Below, in pieces: positions 49,776 through 58,032 of a stretch of 64,000 nucleotides of DNA (position 1 is the first letter of the stretch; each line of letters starts with the position of its first letter). Source of the DNA: Microbacterium oleivorans (GTDB lineage: Bacteria; Actinomycetota; Actinomycetes; Actinomycetales; Microbacteriaceae); contig NZ_MAYO01000003.1 in the NCBI RefSeq assembly GCF_001691565.1, positions 1,090,756-1,154,755 of the forward strand. The letters run 5' to 3'. The notes beneath the pieces are model-generated. The model was not told the DNA's origin. It made no database searches and was given only the letters and a program-made list of their open reading frames with translations. A program made the position numbers and the translations under genes.

Positions 49776-50660
49776 ATGCTGCAGCTACGCGGGATCACCA
49801 AGAGCTACGGAACGAGGCGCGTCCTCGACGACGTCGCCTTCGACGTCGCACCCGGACGGCTGACCGGCTTCGTCGGCGGCAACGGCGCCGGCAAGACCAC
49901 GACGATGCGCATCATGCTCGGCGTCCTCGGCCGCGACGCCGGCGAGGTCACCCTGAACGGGGAGCCCGTCACGGCGGCCGACCGTCGACTGTTCGGCTAC
50001 ATGCCCGAAGAGCGGGGGCTCTACCCGAAGATGAAGGTGCTCGAGCACATCGTCTACCTCGCCCGCCTGCACGGGTTCTCGAAGACGGATGCCACGACCC
50101 GCGCGACGGCTTTGCTCGAAGAGCTGGGACTCGGCGAGCGACTCGGCGACAACGTCGAGACGCTCTCGCTCGGCAACCAGCAGCGCGCGCAGATCGCCGC
50201 CGCGCTCGTGCACGACCCCGAGGTGCTGATCCTCGACGAGCCGTTCTCGGGCCTCGACCCGATCGCCGTCGACGTCGTCGCGAACGTCCTCCAGACCCGC
50301 GCGGCACGGGGCGTCTCGGTCCTGTTCTCCTCGCACCAGCTCGACGTCGTCGAGCGCCTGTGCGACGACCTCGTCATCATCGCGGGTGGCACGATCCGCG
50401 CAGCGGGCACCCGCGAGGGCCTGCGCGCGGAGCACGCCACCCGCCGCTTCGAGCTCGTCTCGGGAACGGATGCCGGCTGGCTCCGCGACGAGCCGGGCGT
50501 CGAGGTCGTCGACTTCGACGGCGGCTACGCGCTCTTCGAGGCCGACTCCGACGAGACCGTCCAGCGCGTCCTGCAGCGCGCGGTCGCCGCGGGCGACGTG
50601 ACCACGTTCGCGCCGCGCCGCCCCACCCTCGCCCAGATCTTCACGGAGGTCATCCAGTGA
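49776..50660 (+). CDS. ABC-2 type exporter ATP-binding protein (NatA-like)
   Basis: A 294-residue ATPase. Walker A GGNGAGKTT, signature LSLGNQQRAQIAAAL, Walker B LILDEPFSGLDP and H-switch FSSHQLD. The signature LSLGN differs from the usual LSGGQ, as in NatA-type proteins. A C-terminal extension of about 80 residues follows. ATG 49776 has AGGAGG six bases upstream. Overlaps the permease start (GTGA). Confidence 0.9.
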   Translation: MLQLRGITKSYGTRRVLDDVAFDVAPGRLTGFVGGNGAGKTTTMRIMLGVLGRDAGEVTLNGEPVTAADRRLFGYMPEERGLYPKMKVLEHIVYLARLHGFSKTDATTRATALLEELGLGERLGDNVETLSLGNQQRAQIAAALVHDPEVLILDEPFSGLDPIAVDVVANVLQTRAARGVSVLFSSHQLDVVERLCDDLVIIAGGTIRAAGTREGLRAEHATRRFELVSGTDAGWLRDEPGVEVVDFDGGYALFEADSDETVQRVLQRAVAAGDVTTFAPRRPTLAQIFTEVIQ

Positions 50661-51748
50661 ACACGTCCGTCTCCCCCTCATTCGGCCAGAGCGTCTGGCT
50701 CGTCACCGAGCGCGAGCTCGGCTCGAAGCTGCGCTCGAAGTCGTTCATCATCTCCACCGTCGTCATGTTCCTGATCGTGCTGGCCGGTGTCCTCTGGGCG
50801 GGCTTCTCGGCCCAGAGCGACAGCCGCACGCCGATCGCGGTGACCTCCGAGACGGCGTCGGCCATCACCGATCCGAAGGCGTTCGACGTGACGGATGCCG
50901 CGACCGCCGAGGAGGCACGTGACCTCGTCCGCGACGGCACGGTCGATGCGGCCATCATCCCCGGGGGCGACGAGCCGCTCGGCTACACCGTCGTCTTCGA
51001 CGAGTCGGTCTCGAACGGTCTCCTGCAGCAGCTCAGCATCGCCCCGAAGGTCGAGATCCTCGAGCCTGCGAGCACCGACGGGTTCCTCCGCTACATCATC
51101 GCGATCGCCTTCGGCGGCGTGTTCTTCGCCGCGGCGCTGACCTTCGGCACGACGATCGCGACGAGCGTCGTCGAGGAGAAGCAGACGCGCGTGGTCGAGC
51201 TGCTCATCTCGGCGATCCCGACCCGTGCGCTCCTGGCCGGCAAGGTGCTCGGCAACACGATCCTCGCCATGGGGCAGATCGTCGGCATCGCCGCGGTCGC
51301 CATCGTCGGGCTGACCGTGACGGGCCAGGACTTCCTCATCGCCGGTCTCGGCGGCCCCATCGCCTGGTTCGCGATCTTCTTCCTCTTCGGGTTCGTGCTG
51401 CTCGCGGCGCTGTTCGCCGCGGCGGGTGCGCTGGTGTCGCGCCAGGAGGACATCGGACCGACGATCACCCCGCTCACCTACATCGTGATGGCGCCGTACT
51501 TCCTCGTGATCTTCTTCAACGACAACCCCGTCGTGCTGACGATCATGTCGTACGTCCCGTTCTCGGCTCCGGTCGGAATGCCGGTGCGCATCTTCGTCGG
51601 CGAGGCGCAGTGGTGGGAGCCGCTGCTCGCGCTGGCCGTCATGCTCGCCGCGTGCGTCGGGGCGATCCTCGTCGGCGCGAAGATCTACGAGAACTCGCTC
51701 CTGCGGATGGGCGCCCGCGTCAAGCTGCGCGACGCTCTCTCGCGCTGA
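50657..51748 (+). CDS. ABC-2 type permease (NatB-like)
   Basis: A 363-residue membrane protein with one N-terminal helix (25-48), an extracytoplasmic domain of about 130 residues, then five to six helices in the C-terminal half. VVEEKQTRVVELLISAIPTRALLAGKVLG is the coupling helix of NatB/YhfA-type permeases. GTG start overlapping the ATPase stop. Exports sodium, a drug or a peptide; the substrate is not readable. A strong terminator follows. Confidence 0.87.
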   Translation: MNTSVSPSFGQSVWLVTERELGSKLRSKSFIISTVVMFLIVLAGVLWAGFSAQSDSRTPIAVTSETASAITDPKAFDVTDAATAEEARDLVRDGTVDAAIIPGGDEPLGYTVVFDESVSNGLLQQLSIAPKVEILEPASTDGFLRYIIAIAFGGVFFAAALTFGTTIATSVVEEKQTRVVELLISAIPTRALLAGKVLGNTILAMGQIVGIAAVAIVGLTVTGQDFLIAGLGGPIAWFAIFFLFGFVLLAALFAAAGALVSRQEDIGPTITPLTYIVMAPYFLVIFFNDNPVVLTIMSYVPFSAPVGMPVRIFVGEAQWWEPLLALAVMLAACVGAILVGAKIYENSLLRMGARVKLRDALSR

Positions 51749-51760
51749 ATCGCCTCGAAG

Positions 51761-51796
51761 CGAACCGCCCCGCCGCTTCTGCGGCGGGGCGGTTCG
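51761..51796. terminator. Terminator between the ABC-2 operon and the Ser/Thr kinase
   Basis: A perfect 16-base stem (CGAACCGCCCCGCCGC with its complement at 51781-51796) and a four-base TTCT loop. It lies between two convergent genes. Confidence 0.88.
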
Positions 51797-51800
51797 TCGT

Positions 51801-53234
51801 TCACGGCTTGTCCTTCGGACCCTTCTCGTCCTTCTCGGCTTCGCGCTCGGCGCGCTTCTGCTCCTCCTTGGCCGCCTTCTCGGCATCCTTCGCCGCTTTG
51901 TCGGCCGCCTTGTCGTCGGGAGCGGGAGCGGGATCGTCATCGGGAGCAGGGTCGTCATTCGTCGTCGCGACGGTCGGGGTCGGTGTCGGATCCGTCGAGA
52001 CGACCTCGGCGGGGGCCGACTCCTGCGGCTCGGTCTGCGCGGGGTCGGTCGAGGCCGGCTGGGGGGACCCGGCGAGCGATCCCGCCCAGATGCTCCCCGC
52101 CGTGATCAGCGCGATCGCGCCGACGGCGAGTCCGATGATGAGCGGGCGACGCGACCGCCGCTTCTCCGGGCGGTCGCCCGAGGCGGGGAAAGCTCCACCG
52201 GCATCAGCATCCGCATCGGCATCGGCAGCAGCGGCACCGGTCAGCGCGACGGTCGCGGCGGTCGGGTAGCGCCGGGTCGGGGCATCCGCCGTCTTCTCGT
52301 CGCGGTGCGCGGGATCGGCACCGGGGACGGATGCGACCGGGATGCCGGCGGCCACCGCCGCACGGACGGGAGGCAGCGGCGGCGCGCCGTCCACCGGCTC
52401 GGTCCGCAGCCGTTCGGCGGATTCGACGACCTCGAGAGCCGTCGGCCGATCCTCGGGCTCGGTCGCCGTCATCCGCGACAGCAACGAGCGCCATCCTGCG
52501 CTGAGCGTGTCGGGGACGGCAGGGGGCGTGGTCAGGCGGGCGAGGGCGGCGCCGACGCCGTCGGTGTTCGGGTAGGCGCGCTCGCCCGTCAGCGCTTCGA
52601 GGAGCACGAGGCCGAGGGCGTACACGTCGGAGGCCGGCGCCGGGTCCCGCCCTTGCACCTGCTCGGGCGCGAGGTAGGCGGCGGTGCCGATGATCGTGCC
52701 GGGAGTCGTCACCCGCGCGCTGTCGAGGAGGAGGGCGATGCCGAAGTCGGCGAGTTTGGCACGCGGACGTCCGCCGGGCAGGTGCGGCGGAGCCAGCAGC
52801 ACGTTGGAGGGTTTCACGTCGCGGTGGACGACGCCCGAGGCGTGGACGACGTGCAGCGCTTCGCCGAGTTCGGCCGCCAGGGCCGCGACCTCGACGGGCG
52901 GCACCGCTCCCTCGGCGATGCGGGCGCTGAGGGTGGGACCGTCGACGAACTCCATCACGAGGTACTCGGGTGAACCGGTCAGGTGGGCGTCGAAGAGCGT
53001 GACGAGCGAGGGGTGGTTGAGGGATGCCAGCAGAGTGACCTCGCTGCGCGCCCGCTCGGGGGTGCTCACCGCCTCTTCCACGGCGGACCGGAGCACCTTG
53101 ACGGCCACGGTGCGGCCGAGCGCGGTGTCGTCCGCGCGGAAGACGCGCGCCATGCCGCCCTGCCCGATCTGCGCGACGAGGCGGTAGCGCTCCGCCAGCA
53201 CGTCCCCGGGAAGTGTGTCGGATGTCTCCGTCAT
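51801..53234 (-). CDS. Transmembrane serine/threonine protein kinase (PknB-type catalytic domain, no PASTA)
   Basis: A 477-residue kinase. Catalytic Lys46 in VAVKVL, Asp139 in VHRDVKPSN, Asp163 in DFG, then APEQV. A linker of about 90 residues includes an Ala-Asp run (ADADADADA near 338-345). One helix near 365-385 is followed by an outside tail of about 90 residues with no PASTA domain: a Thr/Pro/Asp-rich part and a highly charged Lys/Glu/Ala segment likely to form a coiled coil. GTCCTCCTC upstream contains AGGAGGA on the coding strand, and a -10 TAGCCT lies at 53264-53269. Confidence 0.88.
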   Translation of the reverse strand: MTETSDTLPGDVLAERYRLVAQIGQGGMARVFRADDTALGRTVAVKVLRSAVEEAVSTPERARSEVTLLASLNHPSLVTLFDAHLTGSPEYLVMEFVDGPTLSARIAEGAVPPVEVAALAAELGEALHVVHASGVVHRDVKPSNVLLAPPHLPGGRPRAKLADFGIALLLDSARVTTPGTIIGTAAYLAPEQVQGRDPAPASDVYALGLVLLEALTGERAYPNTDGVGAALARLTTPPAVPDTLSAGWRSLLSRMTATEPEDRPTALEVVESAERLRTEPVDGAPPLPPVRAAVAAGIPVASVPGADPAHRDEKTADAPTRRYPTAATVALTGAAAADADADADAGGAFPASGDRPEKRRSRRPLIIGLAVGAIALITAGSIWAGSLAGSPQPASTDPAQTEPQESAPAEVVSTDPTPTPTVATTNDDPAPDDDPAPAPDDKAADKAAKDAEKAAKEEQKRAEREAEKDEKGPKDKP

Positions 53235-53263
53235 CGCGTCCTCCTCTCGCACGGTCGCCGTCG

Positions 53264-53269
53264 AGGCTA
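53264..53269 (-). promoter_or_regulatory. -10 box TAGCCT of the Ser/Thr kinase gene
   Basis: On the minus strand TAGCCT lies 29 bases before the ATG, leaving a short leader containing the AGGAGGA ribosome-binding sequence. Confidence 0.5.
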
Positions 53270-53307
53270 CCGGTGGTCGGCCGGACCCGACATGGCCTTG
53301 ACCGGGC

Positions 53308-55110
53308 TCAGGTGCGGTGCGCAGCGCGGCCCATGTGTCCGGCGAGCGCGTCCGCCGCGCCGACGAGCGCGAGGTGGCTGAGGGCCTGCGGGGTGTTGCC
53401 GATATGGCGGCCGGTCGCCGGGTCGTACTCCTCCGACAGCAGTCCGACATCGTTCGCGACGGCGCAGAGCCGGTCCATGAGGCGCGTCGCATCGTCGACG
53501 CGCCCTGTCGCCGCGTATTGCTGGACGAGCCAGAACGAGCACGCGAGGAACGGATGCTCTTCGCCGGGGAGTCCGTCGGTCCCCGCGGCCGTGCGGTACC
53601 GCATGACGAAGCCGTCTCGGAGCAGGTCCCGCTCGATGCGGGCCACGGTGGCGAGCATCCGCGGGTCGTCGGCGGCGCAGAAGCCGACGACGGGCAGGAG
53701 CAGCAGCGAGGCGTCGACCTCGTCGGTGGTGTCGTGCTGCGTGAAGTGGCCACCCGCGGCATCCACCCCCGTGTCATCGATGTCGGAGCGCACCCGGTCC
53801 CGCAGCCGCTCCCAGGTGTCGGCGTCTCCGGGAAGGCCGTGCTCGCGCACCGCGCGCACGCCGCGATCGAGCGCCGCCCACACCATCGCGCGGGAGTGCG
53901 TGAAGTGATGCAGGTCGCCGCGCATCTCCCAGATGCCGTTGTCGGGACGGTCCACCCATTCGACGACCTGCGCGAGGAGGGCTCGTTGCAGCGCCCAGGA
54001 CGACGGCGTCTCGGCGACGCCCGCGAGGCGAGCGGCTTCGAGGGCGACGAGGACCTCGCCGATCACGTCGCCCTGGTACTGGTCGACCGCGCCGTTGCCG
54101 ATGCGGACGGGCGCGGAACCCCGGTACCCGGGCAGGCTCGTGAGCTCGCGCTCGGGCAGATCGCGCTCGCCGCCGAGGCCGTACATGATCTGCACGTCGG
54201 CCGGGTCGCCGGCGACGGCGCGCAGCAGCCAGTCCCGCCACCGCCTCGCCGCGTCGGTGTAGCCGTGGGCGAGGTAGGCCTCGAGCGTGAGCGCGGCGTC
54301 CCGGAGCCAGACGAAGCGATAGTCCCAGTTGCGTGATCCGCCCGGGTCCTCGGGCAGCGACGTCGTGGCGGCGGCGACGATGCCGCCCGTCTCGGGGTGC
54401 GTCAGCGCGCGCAGCACGAGCATCGACCGCATCAGGGCCGCCTCCCACGCTCCCCCGCGGTCGACGCGCGAGGCCCACTCCGTCCACCACGACCGGGTGC
54501 GTTCGAGCGCCGCATCGACGTCGATCTCGACGGGATGCCGGTGGTACGACCGATCCGCCGTGAGGACCGAGTCGACGGTCTCGCCCGCGCGCACCGCGAA
54601 GGCCGCGCGGTGCGTCGTGCCGTCGGGACGCAGGCGCGGGCCGCGGACCGCGACGGCGTCGGGGCCGGCGATCGCGAGCAGGACCGGAGCATCGGAATCC
54701 CCGATCTGGCGGACCCAGGGCAGCGCGCGGGCGTAGTCGAACCGCAGCAGGAGCTCGCTCTCGAACGAGACCGTTCCCTCGATGCCGACGACGCGGCGGA
54801 CCACGGCATCCGCCTCTTCGTCGACCGGCATGAACTCGACGACGTCCGCGACGCCCTCCGCCGTCTGCCAGCGCGTGACCAGCACGAACGTGTCGCCGTC
54901 GTACCGGCGGGTCGCGGTCGCATCGGGATCCGCGGGACGCAGGCTCCACCGGCCGTGCTGCTCGTCGCCGAGCAGTGCGCCGAAGATCGACGCGTCGTCG
55001 TAGCGCGGAAGGCAGAGCCAGTCGATGCTGCCGACATCTGAGACGAGAGCGCCGGTTCGGCAGTTGCTCAGCAGGGCGTAGGACTCGATCGGGGCGGACA
55101 TCGTCGTCAT
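53308..55110 (-). CDS. Glycoside hydrolase family 15 (trehalase/glucoamylase-like)
   Basis: A 600-residue enzyme: an N-terminal beta-sandwich (to about 220) and an (alpha/alpha)6 barrel. SRNWDYRFVWLRDA, ERDLPERELTSLPGYRGSAPVRIGN (first catalytic Glu) and GLLSEEYDPATG (second Glu) match the actinobacterial GH15 trehalases. It would hydrolyse trehalose or short alpha-glucans in the cytoplasm. ATG 55110 is used; ATG 55101 (MSAPIESYALL) is equally possible. It is divergent from the glucose-6-phosphate dehydrogenase gene, which would use the glucose it frees. Confidence 0.88.
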   Translation of the reverse strand: MTTMSAPIESYALLSNCRTGALVSDVGSIDWLCLPRYDDASIFGALLGDEQHGRWSLRPADPDATATRRYDGDTFVLVTRWQTAEGVADVVEFMPVDEEADAVVRRVVGIEGTVSFESELLLRFDYARALPWVRQIGDSDAPVLLAIAGPDAVAVRGPRLRPDGTTHRAAFAVRAGETVDSVLTADRSYHRHPVEIDVDAALERTRSWWTEWASRVDRGGAWEAALMRSMLVLRALTHPETGGIVAAATTSLPEDPGGSRNWDYRFVWLRDAALTLEAYLAHGYTDAARRWRDWLLRAVAGDPADVQIMYGLGGERDLPERELTSLPGYRGSAPVRIGNGAVDQYQGDVIGEVLVALEAARLAGVAETPSSWALQRALLAQVVEWVDRPDNGIWEMRGDLHHFTHSRAMVWAALDRGVRAVREHGLPGDADTWERLRDRVRSDIDDTGVDAAGGHFTQHDTTDEVDASLLLLPVVGFCAADDPRMLATVARIERDLLRDGFVMRYRTAAGTDGLPGEEHPFLACSFWLVQQYAATGRVDDATRLMDRLCAVANDVGLLSEEYDPATGRHIGNTPQALSHLALVGAADALAGHMGRAAHRT

Positions 55111-55176
55111 TGTCACGCGCCGCGGGCGATGGGGCAAGAGACGACCCCCTCCCCGCTCCGACAGGTTCCGGCGGGT

Positions 55177-55182
55177 TAGTGT
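55177..55182 (+). promoter_or_regulatory. -10 box TAGTGT, leaderless start of the G6PDH gene
   Basis: Seven bases separate TAGTGT from ATG 55190. Confidence 0.6.
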
Positions 55183-55189
55183 GACGCCC

Positions 55190-56554
55190 ATGACGGCCGA
55201 CACGACCCTGTTCATCCTCGGCGCTTCGGGGGACCTCACCTCCCGCTTGCTCCTCCCCGCGCTCGGCCAGCTGCTCGTCCACGAGCCCGAGCGGAAGGTC
55301 CGCCTGGCGGGTGCCGGTGCGGACGACTGGAGCGACGATGCCTGGCGCGACACCGTGCGGAAGGCGTTCGCCACGACCGGGTCCGAGTCGGCGTTCGACG
55401 CCTTCGCGGACACGACGTACACGAAGGCGGACATCACCGACCCCGACCAGCTGCAGAAGCTGCTGGATGCCGCGGAAGGCCGGCCCGCGCTCTACTTCGC
55501 CGTGCCGCCGGCGGTTGCGGCGAAGGCCTGCGATGCGCTCCGCTCGGTGACGATCCCCGACGGCACGATCCTCGCGCTCGAGAAGCCGTTCGGCTTCGAT
55601 GCCGCCAGCGCCGAGCATCTGAACGCGACGCTCGCCGAGCTCGTCCCCGAAGGCCAGGTGTTCCGCGTCGACCACTTCCTCGGCCGCTCGACGGTGCTGA
55701 ACCTGCTCGGCGTGCGCTTCGCGAACCGCCTGATCGAACCGGCCTGGTCAGCCGATCACATCGCATCGATCCTCGTGCAGTTCGACGAGCCCCTCGGACT
55801 CGAGGGACGCGCCGGCTACTACGACAAAGCCGGCGCCCTCACCGACATGATCCAGAGCCACCTGCTGCAGGTGATGGCGTTCGTGACGATGGAGCCCCCG
55901 GCCTCGCTCGGCGAGCGCGATCTCCGCGACGCGACCGGTGCCGCGCTCCGGGCCACGGCGATCTGGGGCGATGACCCCGTCGCATCGTCGAGGCGGGCGC
56001 GGTACACCGCGGGAACGGTCGAGGGGCGGGAGTTCCCGTCGTACGTCGACGAGCCGGGCGTCGACCCGAGCCGCGAGACCGAGACGCTCGCCGAGATGAC
56101 CGTCGAGGTGCGGAACGCCCGGTGGCAGGGAGTCCCGATCACGCTTCGCTCGGGCAAGGCCCTCGGGAACGCCGAGGCCAAGGTCGAGGTCCGCTTCCAC
56201 CCCGTCCGGCATCTGCCGGGCGGGTTCACGGGGGATCCGGGCCCGACGGTGCTCCGCTTCTCACTGGGCCCGGATTCGATCGCGCTGGATCTCAACGTCA
56301 ACGGCGAGGCCGACCCGCTCGAGCTCGAGAAGGCGACCCTCGAGGCGCACCTCGGCAAGGGCGCCCTGAAGGCGTACGCGGAGGTCCTGTCGGGCATCCT
56401 CGACGGCGACGCCATGCTGTCGGTGCGCGACGACGCCGCGGTGGATTGCTGGCACATCGTCCAGCCCGTCATCGACGCGTGGCGCGACGGTCGCGTTCCG
56501 CTCGACGAGTACGCGGCGGGGACCTCGGGACCGGCGGACTGGGCCACATCCTGA
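55190..56554 (+). CDS. zwf: Glucose-6-phosphate 1-dehydrogenase
   Basis: A 454-residue NADP-dependent enzyme that oxidises glucose 6-phosphate to 6-phosphogluconolactone. N-terminal dinucleotide motif LFILGASGDLTSRLLLPAL, EKPFGFDAASAEHLN, and the substrate motif RVDHFLGRSTVLNLL (RIDHYLGKE in standard enzymes). The ATG at 55190 is favoured by the -10 spacing; the frame opens nine bases earlier. No pentose-phosphate neighbour (tkt, tal, opcA, pgl) is present, so it may be a second copy. Confidence 0.88.
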   Translation: MTADTTLFILGASGDLTSRLLLPALGQLLVHEPERKVRLAGAGADDWSDDAWRDTVRKAFATTGSESAFDAFADTTYTKADITDPDQLQKLLDAAEGRPALYFAVPPAVAAKACDALRSVTIPDGTILALEKPFGFDAASAEHLNATLAELVPEGQVFRVDHFLGRSTVLNLLGVRFANRLIEPAWSADHIASILVQFDEPLGLEGRAGYYDKAGALTDMIQSHLLQVMAFVTMEPPASLGERDLRDATGAALRATAIWGDDPVASSRRARYTAGTVEGREFPSYVDEPGVDPSRETETLAEMTVEVRNARWQGVPITLRSGKALGNAEAKVEVRFHPVRHLPGGFTGDPGPTVLRFSLGPDSIALDLNVNGEADPLELEKATLEAHLGKGALKAYAEVLSGILDGDAMLSVRDDAAVDCWHIVQPVIDAWRDGRVPLDEYAAGTSGPADWATS

Positions 56555-56599
56555 GAGCCCCTCGACGCCGCGCTCTGCCAGCGGTGATGGAATAGACGG

Positions 56600-57172
56600 A
56601 TGCCGAATCGCACCGCATCAACCGACGCACCCATCCTCGACGTCCTGACCGAGCGCTGGAGCACGCGGATCTTCGACGCGTCCGCGCCGATCGACGAGCA
56701 GGCCCTGCAGTCCGCTCTCGAAGCGGCGCGCTGGTCCCCCTCCGCGTCCAACACGCAGCCGTGGCGGTTCATCGTCGCGCGGCGGGGATCGGCATCCCAT
56801 GCGAGCGTCGTGGACGCCCTCATGGGGTTCAATCGGGCATGGGCGGCGGATGCGGCGGCTCTCGTCGTCTTCGTCGCGACGACCCAGCAGGACGGCAAAG
56901 AGCTGCGCTGGGCGGCGTACGACGTCGGCCAGGCCGCGGCGCACTTCACGATCCAGGCGCACGCGAACGGGCTGAGCACGCACCAGATGGGCGGGTTCCA
57001 CGCCGACCGCGTCGCCGAGGCCTTCGGTCTGGCCGACGACCAGCGCGCGATCACCGTGATGGCCGTCGGCCCGCTCGGCGACATCGACGCGGCCGGCGAC
57101 GACCTGCGCGCCCGTGAGGAAGCCCCCCGCGAACGTCGCCCCGTCGCCGAATCGGTGCTCGTCGACGACTGA
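56600..57172 (+). CDS. Nitroreductase-family flavoprotein
   Basis: A 190-residue FMN-dependent oxidoreductase. N-terminal RWSTRIFDASAPID and RWSPSASNTQPWRFIVARR form the FMN phosphate and Arg contacts. The rest is normal for the short nitroreductase class. Cytoplasmic, probably NAD(P)H-dependent reduction of nitro or quinone compounds. 45 bases after zwf, perhaps co-transcribed, which would supply NADPH; that is inference. Confidence 0.88.
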   Translation: MPNRTASTDAPILDVLTERWSTRIFDASAPIDEQALQSALEAARWSPSASNTQPWRFIVARRGSASHASVVDALMGFNRAWAADAAALVVFVATTQQDGKELRWAAYDVGQAAAHFTIQAHANGLSTHQMGGFHADRVAEAFGLADDQRAITVMAVGPLGDIDAAGDDLRAREEAPRERRPVAESVLVDD

Positions 57173-57230
57173 CCGGTCGCGGCGCCCGCCGCTTCTCGAT
57201 CATTCCGCCCCGATGGGGTCGCGTTGTTGG

Positions 57231-57236
57231 TTTAGT
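57231..57236 (+). promoter_or_regulatory. -10 box TTTAGT, leaderless start of the next gene
   Basis: Seven bases separate TTTAGT from ATG 57244. It is a weaker match than the other leaderless boxes here. Confidence 0.4.
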
Positions 57237-57243
57237 AGTCCCG

Positions 57244-57963
57244 ATGGACGACGACGCCGCCGCCGAACTGGCCCGCCTGCGCGAACGCGCCTACGGGCGC
57301 ACCGCTGACATCGCAGGGGATGCCGCAGCGCTGCAGCGCCTGCGCGAGCTCGAAGCGCGCGCGGTGCGGGCGCCGAGCGTCGCGCCCGGCGCAGACGACG
57401 AGGACGAGAGCGCGCCGGACGCCCCCGGTCCGGCCGAGACGGACCCGCCCGGCGCGCTCACCGGCGGCGATGCCGAGCGCCCGTATCTGACCCCACGGCG
57501 CTGGCCGCGCTGGGTGAGACCCGCCGCCGTGGCCGTGGGAGCCGTCGGACTCGTCGCGGCGACCGCGGCCGTCACCCTGTCGATCCCGCGCGACGTGCCG
57601 CGGTATCCGAACGCGACCGAGGTGACCCGACTGTCCGAGCTCGTGCCGTTGCGCCCGCAGAACGACTCCGACGATCGCCGGTACGCGGACTTCCGGGGTT
57701 TCTCGGTGTTCACCAACACCGTCGGGACCCCCGCCGACCCGAATCCCGTGCGGTGCCTCAGCATCGTGAGCCCCGAGGAGGCCGCCGACCCGACCATCGG
57801 CGAGACCCTCTCGACGTGCGGGGCTGGCCCGTTCCCCGTCTCGGTGACGGCCGTCGTCAGTTCGCTGAGCCCGCCCGCCGCCCGGCAGGCGTACGCGCCC
57901 GGGACGGCGATCAACTTCACCCTGGGCGAATCGGGCGTCGAAGTGTGGGTCGCCGATCGGTGA
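57244..57963 (+). CDS. Hypothetical membrane-anchored protein
   Basis: A 239-residue protein: about 95 cytoplasmic residues (acidic, Ala- and Asp-rich, with helix LARLRERAYGRTADIAGDAAALQRLRELE), one helix (RPAAVAVGAVGLVAATAAVTLSI near 95-117), and about 120 extracytoplasmic residues with two cysteines (VRCLSIV, LSTCGAG). It is laid out like an anti-sigma factor or a sensor, but no zinc-finger motif is present. No family is recognised. Confidence 0.6.
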   Translation: MDDDAAAELARLRERAYGRTADIAGDAAALQRLRELEARAVRAPSVAPGADDEDESAPDAPGPAETDPPGALTGGDAERPYLTPRRWPRWVRPAAVAVGAVGLVAATAAVTLSIPRDVPRYPNATEVTRLSELVPLRPQNDSDDRRYADFRGFSVFTNTVGTPADPNPVRCLSIVSPEEAADPTIGETLSTCGAGPFPVSVTAVVSSLSPPAARQAYAPGTAINFTLGESGVEVWVADR

Positions 57964-58032
57964 TCGCGGATCGGCCGGAGTGGGATACCGTTCGGGTACC
58001 TGACGTTCGGTCGAAGGAAGGACGAGGCGACG

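Noticed and set aside
56600..57172. Leaderless -10 box for the nitroreductase gene
   Set aside because: TAGACG lies only one base from the ATG, too close for a start at the codon, and co-transcription with zwf is as likely.
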